A model generated the notes under the pieces. The model did no database searches. It saw only the letters and a list, made by a program, of their open reading frames with translations, and was not told where the DNA came from. This document shows positions 54,464-62,181 of a stretch of 64,000 bases of DNA, one piece after another; position 1 is the stretch's first letter, and each line of letters starts with the position of its first letter. The stretch covers positions 1-64,000 of the forward strand of contig CAWKLF010000008.1 in NCBI GenBank assembly GCA_963850425.1. The letters run 5' to 3'. The stretch is from Gp1-AA133 sp963850425 (GTDB lineage Bacteria; Acidobacteriota; Terriglobia; Terriglobales; Acidobacteriaceae). The position numbers and the translations under genes were made by a program.

Positions 54464-56125
54464 TTACCAACCTTCAGTCTGGATTTTGCGAGTTTGGAAA
54501 ATGGTCGCCTTATGCTGTCCGTTCACAGCGATAATCGTTAGTGCCGGCAGGCCGCGCGCGTGCATTGCGTTCCACACCGGATCGCCTTCAAATGCCACGG
54601 CAAAATCCGCGAACTTCGCCGGATCAGCCAGCGCCTCTTCCCACAGCCCTTGGGGATCGGAAGGCTGTTTCCATACGCGGTGATTGCCTTCGTTAATCGT
54701 GCGCTTCAGCGGGATGCCCGCATCCTGCAGCGCTCCCACGTGCTCCCCGAGATACATGAGCAGCGTGGCTTTCGCGGGAAGGTTTTGTAACTGTTCGGCC
54801 AGCGAGCGCTCCAACTGAAGACGTATCCGCGAATTCACCCAGGCTTCCCGATAACAAGCCGGCTGCGCGCGCCACACTCCGATATAGCTGATTGCCACCA
54901 GCAAAACTCCAGCCATGCCCACGCTCCACTTTCCTGCCGAAAACTTCAGCAGCGAAGCGGCGTATGACACGGCCAGAGCCAGAAAAACCGCCAGCGCCGG
55001 CAAAAGCTGGATTCCGTAGCGGATGTTGTAAAGCGAGAATGGCCACCACGCCGGGGTAAAGATGGGAACACCGCCGTACCCAACCGACAGCATATAAAAC
55101 GGCACGGGCAGCCACAGCCACAACAGTGCCCTGCGCGCGCGATGTGTGAGAGCAAACCCCGCTCCCACCAGCGCAACCAGGATCCACACCCGCTGCCAGT
55201 TCCCTTCCGCAACGCTGAACTCGGCGGATTTCATAAAATACAAACCGGCCATCGGAAGGTTGTGCGTACCCGGGTGCGGCGGGAAGCCGGGCACCGACGT
55301 CTTTTTCTCGATGGCCCGCGCCGAGTACGGACCGTTGGCGAATTCGAGCGCGTTCCCGTAAACCACAGCGTTATAAGCGAACCACAAGACCGGGGCCGCA
55401 CCCGCCAGCATCACGAACACCGTCACCGTACGCATCGCTCCTGCGCCGCCTGCGCGCCACCCCAGCCACATCACCGCCGCAGCGATGAACGCCGCCAGGA
55501 ACCACCCGTCGTAACGCGTGAAACAAGCACCCGCCAGGCATAGCCCGCACTTCCAGAGAGACCGCTTCGTTTGATCCGTCCATCCAGCCGATCGCGGCGC
55601 CTTTGCGAATTCGGCAAAGTGCACAACCGCCCACACAAACAACGCAAGGTAGAGCGATTCGGTCATCGCGGTCGACTGCAGATAGAGCAGGTTCGGATTC
55701 AACCCGTAGATGGCGGCCGCGAATGCCGCGGTCGCGCTAGCGCTCCAGGACGACTGGCTGAAATCTGACAGCGCGCCTCTCACCAGACGAAAGATTCCTA
55801 CGACCCCAAACACGTAGGCCGCCATCGAAGGCAGCGATCCGCCAACCCCGGACTGCCACATCCACTTCGACGCCACCAGCGGCATCATCAACAAATGCGG
55901 CAAAGGCAGCCACACCGTTCCCAATTGCAGCAATCCCGGAGTGCGCGAGTCGAATACGCGCCGCGCGATGTTGATGTGCGCCACGGCGTCGCCATACAGA
56001 AGAACGCCGCCGCCCCGGTAGCAGACGAGAAACGCCCCCACCGAAGCGCAGGTGGCCAGCGCTGCGACCCATGCAGTTTCCCGATCCCTGTGGACCTCTG
56101 CCGAGCGCTCTGACGAGGATTTCAT
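54464..56125 (-). CDS. polytopic membrane protein, probable glycosyltransferase (ArnT/PMT-like)
   Basis: A 553-residue protein with about ten membrane helices. The first luminal loop begins YRGGGVLLYGDAVAHINIARRV, where an acidic residue (GDAVAHIN) is in the place expected for the catalytic Asp of GT-C-type glycosyltransferases. PHLLMMPLVASKWMW and SYIGVWRAQPACYREAW follow. The C-terminal soluble part has LPAKATLLMYLGEHVGALQ and GNHRVWKQPSDPQGLW. GT-C enzymes add sugars from polyprenyl carriers outside the cytoplasmic membrane. I cannot assign a substrate. It overlaps the kinase gene by 4 bases. Confidence 0.7.
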   Translation of the reverse strand: MKSSSERSAEVHRDRETAWVAALATCASVGAFLVCYRGGGVLLYGDAVAHINIARRVFDSRTPGLLQLGTVWLPLPHLLMMPLVASKWMWQSGVGGSLPSMAAYVFGVVGIFRLVRGALSDFSQSSWSASATAAFAAAIYGLNPNLLYLQSTAMTESLYLALFVWAVVHFAEFAKAPRSAGWTDQTKRSLWKCGLCLAGACFTRYDGWFLAAFIAAAVMWLGWRAGGAGAMRTVTVFVMLAGAAPVLWFAYNAVVYGNALEFANGPYSARAIEKKTSVPGFPPHPGTHNLPMAGLYFMKSAEFSVAEGNWQRVWILVALVGAGFALTHRARRALLWLWLPVPFYMLSVGYGGVPIFTPAWWPFSLYNIRYGIQLLPALAVFLALAVSYAASLLKFSAGKWSVGMAGVLLVAISYIGVWRAQPACYREAWVNSRIRLQLERSLAEQLQNLPAKATLLMYLGEHVGALQDAGIPLKRTINEGNHRVWKQPSDPQGLWEEALADPAKFADFAVAFEGDPVWNAMHARGLPALTIIAVNGQHKATIFQTRKIQTEGW

Positions 56126-57045
56126 TCGAAGTGAGTGAGTTCGCGGAAGACCTGGAAGCGCGCTTCTATCTCGTCTTTGGTTAACGACTGCAGGCGCTCG
56201 GTGCCGAAGCGTTCCACCGTAAACGATCCCATCACGCCGCCGTAAAACAGCGCGCGCTTCAAGACCTCGCGATTCACTTCGCCCCGCGACGCGATGTAGC
56301 CCATGAATCCGCCGGCGAATGAATCACCCGCCCCGGTCGGATCCTGCACCTGCTCGATAGGCAGCGCGGGCGCGCGAAAAGGATGATGACCAATACCGAA
56401 CGCGCCTTCACGGAAGAAAATAGTCGCGCCGTATTCGCCGTGCTTGATCACCAGCGCCCGCGGTCCCATGGCCAGCACTTTCTGCGCGGCGCGCGGCAGG
56501 TTGGTTTCGTGGGCGATCATCTTTGCTTCGGTGTCGTTGATCAGCATCACGTCGACCAGCGAAAGCATCTCCGCCAGTTCGCGCGGCGTTCCGTTGATCC
56601 AGAAATTCATGGTGTCGCCGCCCGTGAGCTGGACGCCATTCATCTCGCGCCGCACCGCGGTCTGCAGTGATGGGTGAATGTTGGCCAGGAACAGGAACTG
56701 CGTGTCGGCGTATACCTTTGGGATCTTGGGCTCAAATTTCTCGAATACGTTGAGCGCGGTAAAGTCGGTCTTCGCCTCATTGAGGTTGTCGGTGTAGTGC
56801 CCGCCCCATCGGAAAGTTTTCCCGGGGGCCCGCTCAATACCGCGCGTATCGATGCCGCGTTTCTTCAATACCTCTTCGTGTTCCGGCAGGAAGTCGTCGC
56901 CCACCACGGCCACCACCCGCACCTCGGTAAAGAAGCTGGCAGCCAGGGCGAAGTGGGTGGCGGCGCCGCCCAGCACGTTTTCCACGCGCCCCGAGGGCGT
57001 GGCAATGTTGTCGAACGCGACCGAACCAACGACAAGTATGCTCAT
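56122..57045 (-). CDS. PfkB-family carbohydrate/nucleoside kinase
   Basis: A 307-residue ribokinase-family kinase. It starts MSILVVGSVAFDNIATPSG, with NVLGGAATHFALAASFF (first signature) and VQDPTGAGDSFAGGFMGYI (second signature, with the catalytic Asp). The proteins most like it are adenosine/ribokinase-type enzymes, but substrate cannot be read. It lies 12 bases from mtnP, which makes methylthioribose 1-phosphate. A kinase for a nucleoside or methylthioribose made in the same salvage route is plausible, though mtnP needs no kinase. Confidence 0.88.
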   Translation of the reverse strand: MSILVVGSVAFDNIATPSGRVENVLGGAATHFALAASFFTEVRVVAVVGDDFLPEHEEVLKKRGIDTRGIERAPGKTFRWGGHYTDNLNEAKTDFTALNVFEKFEPKIPKVYADTQFLFLANIHPSLQTAVRREMNGVQLTGGDTMNFWINGTPRELAEMLSLVDVMLINDTEAKMIAHETNLPRAAQKVLAMGPRALVIKHGEYGATIFFREGAFGIGHHPFRAPALPIEQVQDPTGAGDSFAGGFMGYIASRGEVNREVLKRALFYGGVMGSFTVERFGTERLQSLTKDEIEARFQVFRELTHFE

Positions 57046-57057
57046 GAGTGATTTGAA

Positions 57058-57930
57058 TTATTTTCCTGGGGAAAGATATTTATCGAGGATGAGGCTCAGC
57101 TTCTGCCGGGTGGCCTCCGGGATCTTGTCGCGCTCGGTGAGAATCGCATGGGCCAGCGCCGCTCCGCACTTGCAGGTCCGCTCCGCCGGCATTGCCGCCA
57201 CCGTCTCGCGTACCACCTTCGCCGCGTTCTCGGCATTCTTCACCAGCACGGCCACAATCTGGTCCACGGTAACGGAGTCATGATGCGGATGCCAGCAGTC
57301 ATAGTCGGTGACCATGGCCACGGTCACGTAGCAGATTTCCGCCTCGCGCGCCAGCTTGGCTTCCTGCAGGTTCGTCATCCCGATCACGTCCATGCCCCAG
57401 CTGCGATAGATGTTCGACTCGGCCCTGGTCGAAAACTGCGGACCTTCCATGTTGAGGTAAGTGCCGCCACGCTTGCCAGTCACCTTCACCTTGTTGCAGG
57501 CGCCTTCTACGACCACCGAGAGTTGCGGGCACACCGGATCGGCAAAGGCAATGTGCGCCACGACGCCATCGCCGAAGAAAGTGTCAATGCGATGCCGCGT
57601 ACGATCAAAGAACTGGTCAGGAATTACGAAATCGAGCGGCTTATGCTCTTCCTTCAGCGATCCAACCGCCGACACCGACACGATGCGCTGCACTCCGAGC
57701 TGCTTGAACCCGTAAATATTTGCGCGGAAGTTCAGTTCGCTGGGGAGAATGCGATGCCCGCGCCCGTGCCGCGCAAGGAATGCGACCTTACGCCCTTCCA
57801 GCGTGCCCAGCACATACGCGTCCGAAGGGTCGCCGAACGGCGTTTGCTGTTTCAGTTCCCGCACATCTGTAAGCCCGGGCATTGAATAAAGCCCGCTGCC
57901 GCCGATAATCCCAATCTCCGCTTCCGCCAA
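57058..57930 (-). CDS. mtnP: S-methyl-5'-thioadenosine phosphorylase MtnP
   Basis: Splits methylthioadenosine into adenine and methylthioribose 1-phosphate in the methionine salvage route. The 290-residue protein begins IGIIGGSGLYSMPG, then has FLARHGRGHRILPSELNFRAN, and the substrate block GGTYLNMEGPQFSTRAESN. GMDVIGMTNLQEAKLAREAEI and VTDYDCWHP follow. It is typical in length. The start is TTG 57930, preceded by GGAGGG. It heads a three-gene run with the PfkB kinase and the membrane glycosyltransferase. Confidence 0.93.
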   Translation of the reverse strand: MAEAEIGIIGGSGLYSMPGLTDVRELKQQTPFGDPSDAYVLGTLEGRKVAFLARHGRGHRILPSELNFRANIYGFKQLGVQRIVSVSAVGSLKEEHKPLDFVIPDQFFDRTRHRIDTFFGDGVVAHIAFADPVCPQLSVVVEGACNKVKVTGKRGGTYLNMEGPQFSTRAESNIYRSWGMDVIGMTNLQEAKLAREAEICYVTVAMVTDYDCWHPHHDSVTVDQIVAVLVKNAENAAKVVRETVAAMPAERTCKCGAALAHAILTERDKIPEATRQKLSLILDKYLSPGK

Positions 57931-58027
57931 CCGCCCTCCAGTAGGTTCCGCAGCATCGAACCAAACTCACGATTATACAAAAGCGATGCCGCACCATTAC
58001 ATGAGGGCAGTCGCGCTTGCACTGTGA

Positions 58028-58173
58028 GCCCTCAGCATCAGTTCTCCGCGCTCTCAGCAGCTTTTCTGCGCGCGCTCTGCGGCAGTCCTTTGCGCCTCAG
58101 CAGCAGTTCTCTGCGCCCTCCGCAACAGTTCTCTGCGTCCTCTTGCGCAATTCTCTGCGCCCTCTGCGTTTTA
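58028..58173. repeat. six degenerate copies of a GCAGTTCTCTGCGCCCTC-like unit
   Basis: About six imperfect copies of a 21-24 base unit, such as CAGTTCTCTGCGCCCTCCGC and CAATTCTCTGCGCCCTCTGC, lie head to tail. They lie in the gap between mtnP (start 57930) and the protease gene at 58249. No ORF using them looks like protein. This is a low-complexity intergenic repeat of the kind scattered in related genomes. Confidence 0.7.
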
Positions 58174-58248
58174 AGATTTTGTAGCGGATCTCCGGCCATC
58201 CCCCCCAACCCGGGCCACTGCCTTTCCTCTCCAGCTAGAATCAAGCCC

Positions 58249-59484
58249 ATGAAGTCTCTCCCGAAATTCTTCGCGACGATCCTGTTTCTGAGTCCAGCCT
58301 TCGCGCAGCCGCCGAAGCCGGCCACTGTCCCCATCACGTTAGACCATAACCGGATTGTGATCGACGTCTATCTCCCGCTGCCCGACGGAACCAGCAAGCG
58401 AGTCCGCGCATGGGTCGATACCGGCAGCTCGGAAATGATGACCAGCCAGCGAGTCGGTGAACTATTCGGTCCCCTCAATTGCGATGCCCAGACTTGCACC
58501 ACATCGCTGCCTCGCGAGCTGACGATTGGGGGCATGAAGATTTCCCTGGCGGGAGTGCAGAGCGCACACGCTCCGGCGGGCCTCCCAAAGGATGTCATGG
58601 TCCCCGGGATGAGTCCTGAGATCAAAATTCCTTCGACCATCCTCCACAACTATGACCTGGTATTCGATTACGCGAATCGCGAGTTCACGATCGGCGAACC
58701 AGGCTCGGTAAAATTTCAAGGTACGTCCAGCAAAGCCACGGTCAATCAGTTCGGATTAATTCAGATCCCCACCCAGGTCGCAGGAGAAATCCTCAGCCTC
58801 TCGCTCGATACCGGCTCTGGCATCAGCTTCATCGCGGGCGAACGCGTCGGGAAGTGGCACACGACCTATCCAGCGTGGCCATATATGAAGGGCGCGGCCG
58901 GAGCCGCCAACCTGTTCGGCACGCCGGACGAGCCGGGGCGAGAGTTGGTGCGTCTGCCGGATTTGAAAATTGGGACATCGATTCTACACGGCGTCATCGT
59001 CGCCAGCTTGCCTCCCGATTTGCTCAAGCGACTCAAAGATCGAACCGGCACTGATACGAATGGATTGCTGGGCGGCGAGGCATTCCGCAATTGCCGCCTC
59101 GGCATCGACTACGCGCACCAGATGCTGTACCTCGAGCCACCCGCTCACAACCCGGCGCCCGATATGAACGTCGTAGGCCTGACGTTGCATCCGGAAGGCG
59201 ACGGCAAATTCAGCGTGCTGGCAGTTCTTGACGTCGATGGCAAGCCGGCCGTGCCGGAAGTAAAAGCGGGAGACATTCTGGTTGGAGTTGACGGCGCGCC
59301 CGCCTCGGGCGCTACGCTCGGACAAGTCTGGTCCCTGCTCGGAGGCACCTCCGGTCAGACTCGTTCCCTGACGCTTGAACGGGACGGGAAACGCTTCACG
59401 GTGGATACGCCGGTTCGCCGCTTCCTGGCCGCAGGGAATTCAAAGCCGACGCGCAGCCCGCGCAACCCGCATCGCCGGAATTGA
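58249..59484 (+). CDS. exported aspartic protease-like protein with PDZ domain
   Basis: A 411-residue protein from ATG 58249 (the frame extends upstream into repeat DNA, not used). A signal peptide (about 1-20, ending AFAQ) is followed by two retropepsin-like halves. The first has the DTGSS motif (Asp57) and the second DTGSG (Asp187), with NRIVIDVYLPL and SLDTGSGISFIAG. A C-terminal PDZ domain (from about residue 312, GDILVGVDGAPASGATLGQ) follows. This is the plan of a bacterial two-lobed aspartyl protease in one chain. Both catalytic aspartates are kept. Confidence 0.82.
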   Translation: MKSLPKFFATILFLSPAFAQPPKPATVPITLDHNRIVIDVYLPLPDGTSKRVRAWVDTGSSEMMTSQRVGELFGPLNCDAQTCTTSLPRELTIGGMKISLAGVQSAHAPAGLPKDVMVPGMSPEIKIPSTILHNYDLVFDYANREFTIGEPGSVKFQGTSSKATVNQFGLIQIPTQVAGEILSLSLDTGSGISFIAGERVGKWHTTYPAWPYMKGAAGAANLFGTPDEPGRELVRLPDLKIGTSILHGVIVASLPPDLLKRLKDRTGTDTNGLLGGEAFRNCRLGIDYAHQMLYLEPPAHNPAPDMNVVGLTLHPEGDGKFSVLAVLDVDGKPAVPEVKAGDILVGVDGAPASGATLGQVWSLLGGTSGQTRSLTLERDGKRFTVDTPVRRFLAAGNSKPTRSPRNPHRRN

Positions 59485-59543
59485 CCCCAGGCGGCCAACG
59501 TCCCGACCGGCTGCTGCATATATTAGCTCAATGATAACGTTTT

Positions 59544-59635
59544 GCGTTTAGAGCCCCTGTGGCGAATCGCTGGGGTGGCGGATGACCTCAGCGTCCACCC
59601 GGCGCACAAACGGGGCTCAGCGAGCCTCTAAACGC
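59544..59635. repeat. 92-base MITE-like element with 10-base terminal inverted repeats
   Basis: GCGTTTAGAG (59544-59553) and CTCTAAACGC (59626-59635) are perfect inverted ends, and the CCCC next to the left end can also pair with a GGGG inside the right end. The centre contains GGTGG...CCACC, able to form an inner hairpin. No ORF or target-site duplication is obvious. It lies between the convergent protease and metallopeptidase genes. Confidence 0.6.
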
Positions 59636-59657
59636 CACTAGCGGGCGTTCTGCGCGA

Positions 59658-59687
59658 TGCCGGCACCCTATTTTCGGGATGCCGGCA
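59658..59687. terminator. hairpin between convergent genes
   Basis: TGCCGGCACCC (59658-59668) pairs with GGGATGCCGGCA (59676-59687) around a 7-base loop containing TTTT, with one bulged base. It is placed where transcripts of the protease gene (+) and the metallopeptidase gene (-) meet, so it may terminate both. No long T-run follows, so this remains a guess. Confidence 0.45.
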
Positions 59688-59762
59688 ACCGCTTTACCTG
59701 TTTTCAACAACTTAGCTTATAGTGAACCGCAAGTTGGGCGTCTGGGAACTTTCCCGCTCTCC

Positions 59763-61298
59763 TCACCGCGTTGCCGCGGCCGCAAACACGTCGCGCTCGA
59801 TCTTGTCGGTAGTGTCCTGATCCAGGCTCTCGCTGATCAGGACCATGTCGCCCTTGATTTCGATCACGACCGGACCTTCCTCGGTCAGGTAGCTGTGCGT
59901 TCCGGACAGTGTCTCGATTGTGTCTTTGGCCGCTCTGACGGTTTTCTTTTCCTCGCCTTTCTTTTCCTCGCCCACCTCGCGCAGATGGGTGTAGCGATCT
60001 TTCAAACCCTTGGCATAGATGAAGGCGAACTCGGAAGCCTTCTGCGCATTCGACCAGCGCGACAGGTACATGAGGCCCAAGGGCGCCGACGAGTCGCCCT
60101 TCGGCCGCACCGCGTAGTAATAGCCGCCACGCCAGTGCGGATAAAGGCGCTTGGAAACTTCGGCTCCGGCATACTGGTCAATCAACAACGCGGCGTCGAA
60201 CTCTCCGACGGCGCCCACATCGAACTTGTCGTAGTCCTTGAAATCTTTCTTGAAATCCGCCAACGGCATGGGCGGAAGTTTCTCTCCCGAAAGGTAAACC
60301 GCCGGCTCCATGATTTCGCGCGTCGAGCGCGGCGGGTTCTTAAAAGTCCCCGCGTACGCTTTCTCCTTCCCGATGCGGGTAAGCAACTCGGTTTCGAAAT
60401 CCAGTCCGTAACGGTAGGGGAAAGTCAGCGCTTCCTTGATGTAAAGCGGCGCATTGTGAAACTCCACCGAATCGGGCGTGCCGACCAGCATCCCGGCCTT
60501 CAGAGCCGCGACGATCTGCGGCGAGTCAACCACCGATTGCCCGGTTGGCGAAAGCTCGTAGTCGATCAGCACGACCATCGCCTGGCCCTCCACCACGGCC
60601 TGGTGCGCTGTCGAAGCTTCATCGTTTTCGATGTCGGCGACAGTTGGTTCTTTCTTGCTGATTCCGAGGTCCGCATCGCCGGCCTTCATGTATTTTTCGA
60701 GCCCGAATGCCTGGTCCTGCAACGCGTGCGTCAATTCGTGCGCCAGCACCGGCTTCTGCTGTTCGGCCTCGATCCAGTCGAGCAAGTTCACCGTCTTCGC
60801 TTTCGGGTCGTAGTATCCCGCGACCTGTTCGCGAAGCAGGGCGAGCAGAAAAGTCTGCAGGTCAAAGTTGCGCGGCAGCAATCCGAACTTCTTCAGCACC
60901 AGCTCCGAGCGGCGCAAACGCTGGGAATCCTCATCTTCGTCCATGTGCTTGCGGATGAAGGCCACCACTTCGTCGCGGTTCACCAGCTTCCGCTTCACGT
61001 CTTCCTTAATCTGCAAGGACGTATCTTTGCTGACAAATTTCAGAATCTCGTCCACGGAGCGAAACAGTTCCTCGGCCTCTTGCGGCGAAATCTTTTTCTC
61101 GGGCTGCTCTGCCTCAGGTCCAGCCGGAGGCGAATCGCCCGCTTTCTTGTCCAGCGTCCCCGACGACGGTGATTGCGACGGGGGTTGCGGCGGCGCAGGC
61201 TGGCCGTTGCTGTCCTGCGCTTGCATCAATCCCGCGAAGCCAGCGCTCAAAAGAATCGTGAACCACAGAATCCCAACGCAAATCCGGTACAATTTCAC
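59763..61298 (-). CDS. exported HExxH metallopeptidase-like protein
   Basis: A 511-residue exported protein (signal peptide about 1-28, ending LMQAQ) with a disordered Gln/Pro/Ser-rich stretch (28-70). The helical part contains the putative zinc site HELTH (187-191) in PVLAHELTHALQDQAFGLE. REQVAGYYDPKAKTVNLLD just before it is typical of this group. The C-terminal half (about 300-500) is mixed alpha/beta with a basic Lys/Glu segment (EEKKGEEKKTVRAAK). I do not know its substrate. It shares only a short gap with the divergent TPR gene. Confidence 0.78.
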   Translation of the reverse strand: MKLYRICVGILWFTILLSAGFAGLMQAQDSNGQPAPPQPPSQSPSSGTLDKKAGDSPPAGPEAEQPEKKISPQEAEELFRSVDEILKFVSKDTSLQIKEDVKRKLVNRDEVVAFIRKHMDEDEDSQRLRRSELVLKKFGLLPRNFDLQTFLLALLREQVAGYYDPKAKTVNLLDWIEAEQQKPVLAHELTHALQDQAFGLEKYMKAGDADLGISKKEPTVADIENDEASTAHQAVVEGQAMVVLIDYELSPTGQSVVDSPQIVAALKAGMLVGTPDSVEFHNAPLYIKEALTFPYRYGLDFETELLTRIGKEKAYAGTFKNPPRSTREIMEPAVYLSGEKLPPMPLADFKKDFKDYDKFDVGAVGEFDAALLIDQYAGAEVSKRLYPHWRGGYYYAVRPKGDSSAPLGLMYLSRWSNAQKASEFAFIYAKGLKDRYTHLREVGEEKKGEEKKTVRAAKDTIETLSGTHSYLTEEGPVVIEIKGDMVLISESLDQDTTDKIERDVFAAAATR

Positions 61299-61319
61299 AT
61301 TCTTCCTTCAGGACACAAT

Positions 61320-61805
61320 ATGTCCGATTCCGACCGGCGCAGCCAGGCTGCCGAGTACTTTCACAAGGCCTACGAGCTGCAGAGGACCGGCGAGTATCGG
61401 CAGGCCATCGAACTCTATACCCGCTCCATCGAGCTCTTCCCCACCGCCGAAGCGTACACGTTCCGCGGCTGGACGTATTCGTTCCTCCACGACTACGACC
61501 ACGCAATCGAAGAATGTCTGCAAGCCATCCAGGTCGATCCGGAGTTCGGCAACCCTTACAACGATATCGGCGCTTACCTGATCGAACAAGGAAAATGGCG
61601 TGAGGCGATCCCGTGGTTCGAGAAAGCAATCGCCGCCAACCGCTACGAAGCCCGCGCCTATCCTCACTTCAACCTGGGCCGGGTGTATGAACATCTCCGC
61701 GAGTGGAACCGGGCAAAGACCTGCTACGCCCATGCCTATGCGATCGATCACAGATATGTGACCGCGCTGGCGGCGTTTCGTAGGGTGTCGGCCGCGTTTA
61801 ATTAA
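61320..61805 (+). CDS. small tetratricopeptide-repeat protein
   Basis: A 161-residue soluble protein made of about four TPR repeats (AAEYFHKAYELQRTGEYRQA, AEAYTFRGWTYSFLHDYDHA, GNPYNDIGAYLIEQGKWREA, AYPHFNLGRVYEHLREWNRA). There is no signal peptide. I chose ATG 61320, within 22 bases of the start of the divergent metallopeptidase; an in-frame upstream extension runs antisense through that gene and is rejected. TPR proteins of this size usually act as binding adaptors. Partner unknown. Confidence 0.88.
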   Translation: MSDSDRRSQAAEYFHKAYELQRTGEYRQAIELYTRSIELFPTAEAYTFRGWTYSFLHDYDHAIEECLQAIQVDPEFGNPYNDIGAYLIEQGKWREAIPWFEKAIAANRYEARAYPHFNLGRVYEHLREWNRAKTCYAHAYAIDHRYVTALAAFRRVSAAFN

Positions 61806-62005
61806 GGCTTCGGCACAAACCTCAAGTGCGCGCCTGCGGCAAGGGATTCTTCCTACCATCGCTCCACTGCAATCCACTGCAAGAGATATTCCCACTCGGC
61901 ATCCTGAGCGACACCAAAAGCCACCGTTGAGAAAGTCGCTTACAACCGCTGTTTGTCGGCGATATCTGCGTCAGCTAGATGATTCCCCTGAGCAACTCAG
62001 CTCTC
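61806..62005. other. 200-base gap before the candidate leader RNA
   Basis: No ORF or tRNA is seen between the TPR stop and the structured stretch. The promoter of the FecR gene should be in here, but no clear -35/-10 pair was picked out. Confidence 0.4.
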
Positions 62006-62181
62006 TGGCATGGGTTTCCACTGAGAACGGGTTACCCGAAGGACTGTAGGCCCGAACGTCGTGCAAAAGACATCGGATACCCAAAGTCTGGTGACCGAAG
62101 ATTCGGCGCTCGGCAGTTGCGCCGGGAAAACCCGCTGGGGCGTGCAAATCCCATCGGCTGTTCAGAAAGGGATAAACATTT
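62006..62181 (+). promoter_or_regulatory. candidate structured leader RNA upstream of the FecR gene
   Basis: The stretch contains many complementary segments. Two matching motif copies are seen: GTGCAAA, then AGAC or TCCC, then ATCGG, then an AAA-ending spacer, then GTCT or GGGA (copy 1 at 62061-62089, copy 2 at 62142-62173). In each, the segment after GTGCAAA can pair either with bases upstream (GTC 62058-62060; GGGG 62137-62140) or downstream (GTCT; GGGAT). In copy 2 the downstream partner GGGAT (62169-62173) is the ribosome binding site of the ATG at 62182. This is the layout of a translational switch. No known riboswitch family was recognised; pairing was read by eye. Confidence 0.4.

Noticed and set aside
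59544..59650. Integron attC site
   Set aside because: The terminal sequences do not match the RYYYAAC/GTTRRRY core, and no integron integrase or cassette array is present.
59679..61172. Plus-strand ORF of 497 residues opposite the HExxH protein
   Set aside because: The minus-strand protein has a signal peptide and HELTH motif; the plus-strand one has neither motif nor ribosome binding site.
62006..62181. Cyclic-di-GMP (GEMM-I) riboswitch
   Set aside because: Only fragments resemble the consensus (GCAAA and GGTGACCGAA); the order and the paired elements do not fit.
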